A stretch of DNA of 6,434 nucleotides from Candidatus Elarobacter sp. (GTDB lineage Bacteria > Vulcanimicrobiota > Vulcanimicrobiia > Vulcanimicrobiales > Vulcanimicrobiaceae): positions 1 through 6,434 of the forward strand of contig JASLGJ010000346.1 in NCBI GenBank assembly GCA_030150085.1, given 5' to 3'. The notes under the pieces are model-generated. The model had not been told where the DNA came from and ran no database searches. It saw only the letters and a list, made by a program, of their open reading frames with translations. Below are positions 5,285-6,434 of the stretch, one piece after another. Positions within the stretch are counted from its first letter, which is position 1; each line of letters begins with the position of its first letter. The translations under genes were made by a program, and so were the position numbers.

Positions 5285-6434
5285 ATGACTTTCCTGCCGC
5301 GCCCCCCGACCCCGGCGCCCGCCGCATACCGCTGGGTCGCCGCGGCCGAGTTCGAGCGTGCGTCGTGCGATCCGGACTGCGTCGCCGTCGTGGACCCGGA
5401 CGCCCCGGACCGCCGCGCGCGCTGGGCGGAGGTACTGCGCTGGTACGGCCTGCGCGAGGACGGCGCTCCCTTCCGGAACGGATCGCCCCGTCCCGCCGGG
5501 CCGGCCGCCGGCGATTGCTGCGTGGCGAGCGTGTTCGGGGCGAGCTCGTCGTTCGATCCGCGCCCGGTCGCCCGCTCGTTAGCGCGCGCGACCCGGCGCG
5601 ATCTCGTCGAGCTGGCGCGCCTGGACGAGCTCGCCGCCGTCGCGGCGGCGAGCTCCCGGCCCGGCGCGTACCTGATCGTCGCGTCGCCCGGCGACGCGGG
5701 CACCGCCGCGGTCGACGCGCTGGTGCGGCGGATCGAGGCGCTGGGCCACGTCGCCGGCGTGCTGACGGCCCGCGACCTTTGCGGCCTGACCTTCGTGGCC
5801 GCGAAAGCGCGGGCCGCGTTCGGGCCCGGCGGCGGCGCGATCGGCCTGGCGGACACGATCCGGCGCCTCGCCGGCCCCGCCGAGGCCCCGCTGCCGCTGA
5901 GCGCGGCGGCGCTGCGCGCCGCGCTCGGTGCGGACTGGGACGCGTTCGTGATCGACGCGCACGGTGAGGGCGGCCACGTCAACCTGCACGACGCCGTCCT
6001 GTGCGGGCTCGCCACGCCGGTCGAGCAGGATCCGGCCGGGCTGCCGATCGACGGCTGCGCGCTGCCCGACCGGTGCAAGCGGCAGCGCCGGGCGGACGTC
6101 GCGATCCGCCATCCGTTCGAAATCCGCGCGCGCACGCTCGTGCTGGGCGGCTGCACGACGTTCGCGCCGAACGGCGAGGTCTACCCGTCCACCGTCAGCC
6201 TGGCGCTCAGCGCGCTCGACGGCTACGCCGCGGCGGTGATCGCTTCGACCCGCCTGGTCGCGGCCGGCATCTCCCCGACCGCGCTCCAGGACGCCGCCGC
6301 GGAAGGCCTTTCGCTGGGCGAGCTGACGGCGCGGGCCAATCGCGAGCGGGCCGAGCTCGGGGCGCGCACGCACTTCGTGCTGTGCGGCGATCCGAGCGCC
6401 GCCGTCCCGCGCTCGCCGGCCCCGGCCGAGCCCG
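5285..6434 (+). CDS. Caspase-like (clan CD, C25/CHAT-type) putative peptidase, 3' end outside the window
   Basis: An open frame of 383 codons runs from ATG 5285 to the window edge without a stop. AGGA (5276-5279) lies 5 bases upstream. The N-terminal 125 residues have no domain I recognise and hold Cys at 28, 32, 78 and 79. From about residue 128 a Rossmann-like core appears: AYLIVASPGDAG, a helix VDALVRRIEALGHVAG, then DAFVIDAHGEGGH with His 226-Gly 227, TLVLGGCTTF with Cys 290, YAAAVIAST, and THFVLCGDP (362-370). His-Gly, hydrophobic-GGC and a late GDP are the landmarks of caspase-fold proteins such as C25 (gingipain-like) peptidases and CHAT proteins, so His 226 and Cys 290 are the proposed dyad. 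A basic insert with two Cys (CALPDRCKRQRR, 258-269) lies between them. No signal peptide is evident and the visible end is Pro/Ala-rich. It diverges from the small protein operon, which suggests processing of that protein; another protease or signalling role is possible. The fold call is moderately sure. Confidence 0.65.
   Translation, partial: MTFLPRPPTPAPAAYRWVAAAEFERASCDPDCVAVVDPDAPDRRARWAEVLRWYGLREDGAPFRNGSPRPAGPAAGDCCVASVFGASSSFDPRPVARSLARATRRDLVELARLDELAAVAAASSRPGAYLIVASPGDAGTAAVDALVRRIEALGHVAGVLTARDLCGLTFVAAKARAAFGPGGGAIGLADTIRRLAGPAEAPLPLSAAALRAALGADWDAFVIDAHGEGGHVNLHDAVLCGLATPVEQDPAGLPIDGCALPDRCKRQRRADVAIRHPFEIRARTLVLGGCTTFAPNGEVYPSTVSLALSALDGYAAAVIASTRLVAAGISPTALQDAAAEGLSLGELTARANRERAELGARTHFVLCGDPSAAVPRSPAPAEP

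Noticed and set aside
5365..5967. 200-codon + strand frame within the caspase-like gene
   Set aside because: Arg/Gly-rich shadow; the frame from 5285 has the ribosome binding site, the caspase-fold motifs and no stop to the window edge.
4540..6156. 538-codon minus-strand frame covering the caspase-like gene and part of the oxygenase
   Set aside because: It crosses two supported genes and the intergenic control region, is Ser/Arg/Ala-rich, and has no domain.
1..6434. CRISPR array, tRNA, rRNA or insertion sequence
   Set aside because: No regularly spaced repeats, no tRNA-like cloverleaf and no transposase frame or terminal inverted repeats were seen.

Overview
The window is a very GC-rich bacterial chromosomal segment with strong G/C preference at third codon positions. 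No gene identifies the host securely. The codon style and family mix would fit a high-GC soil or environmental lineage, such as Eremiobacterota-like, actinobacterial or proteobacterial groups, but this is only an impression. All protein assignments rest on motif recognition by eye.

Left part, + strand: the C-terminal part of a CitE-type CoA-ester lyase (to 386), a small XRE-family regulator (461-793) whose ribosome binding site lies in a hairpin, and a structured non-coding stretch (794-1040). A strong sigma70-like promoter with an overlapping inverted repeat follows. It drives a toxin-antitoxin pair: a BrnT (DUF497) toxin (1041-1343) and an HTH antitoxin (1294-1710) whose start lies inside the toxin gene. 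The antitoxin ends one base before the end of a convergent operon.

Right part, - strand operon read from 5213 to 1712: a 71-residue LigA/Nif11-like small protein ending in Trp, a 2-oxoglutarate/Fe(II) oxygenase, a MurA/EPSP-synthase-fold enolpyruvyl transferase homolog, and a family III (CaiB/BaiF) CoA-transferase. The genes are tightly packed; the last two overlap by ATGA. Divergently, on the + strand from 5285 past the window end, runs a long open frame with features of a caspase-like (clan CD, C25/CHAT-type) peptidase: His-Gly, Gly-Gly-Cys and a late Gly-Asp-Pro motif.

Interpretation (inference): the small protein, oxygenase, enolpyruvyl transferase homolog and divergent peptidase-like protein look like a compact, possibly undescribed peptide- or small-molecule-modification locus. 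In this model the small protein is a substrate or carrier, the oxygenase and transferase homolog tailor it, and the caspase-like protein processes or releases the product. The CoA-transferase belongs to a common catabolic type often found with CitE-type lyases. It may therefore be an older resident onto which the operon was joined, rather than a dedicated part of that pathway. The regulator and toxin-antitoxin pair sit between the lyase and the CoA-transferase like an accessory insertion.
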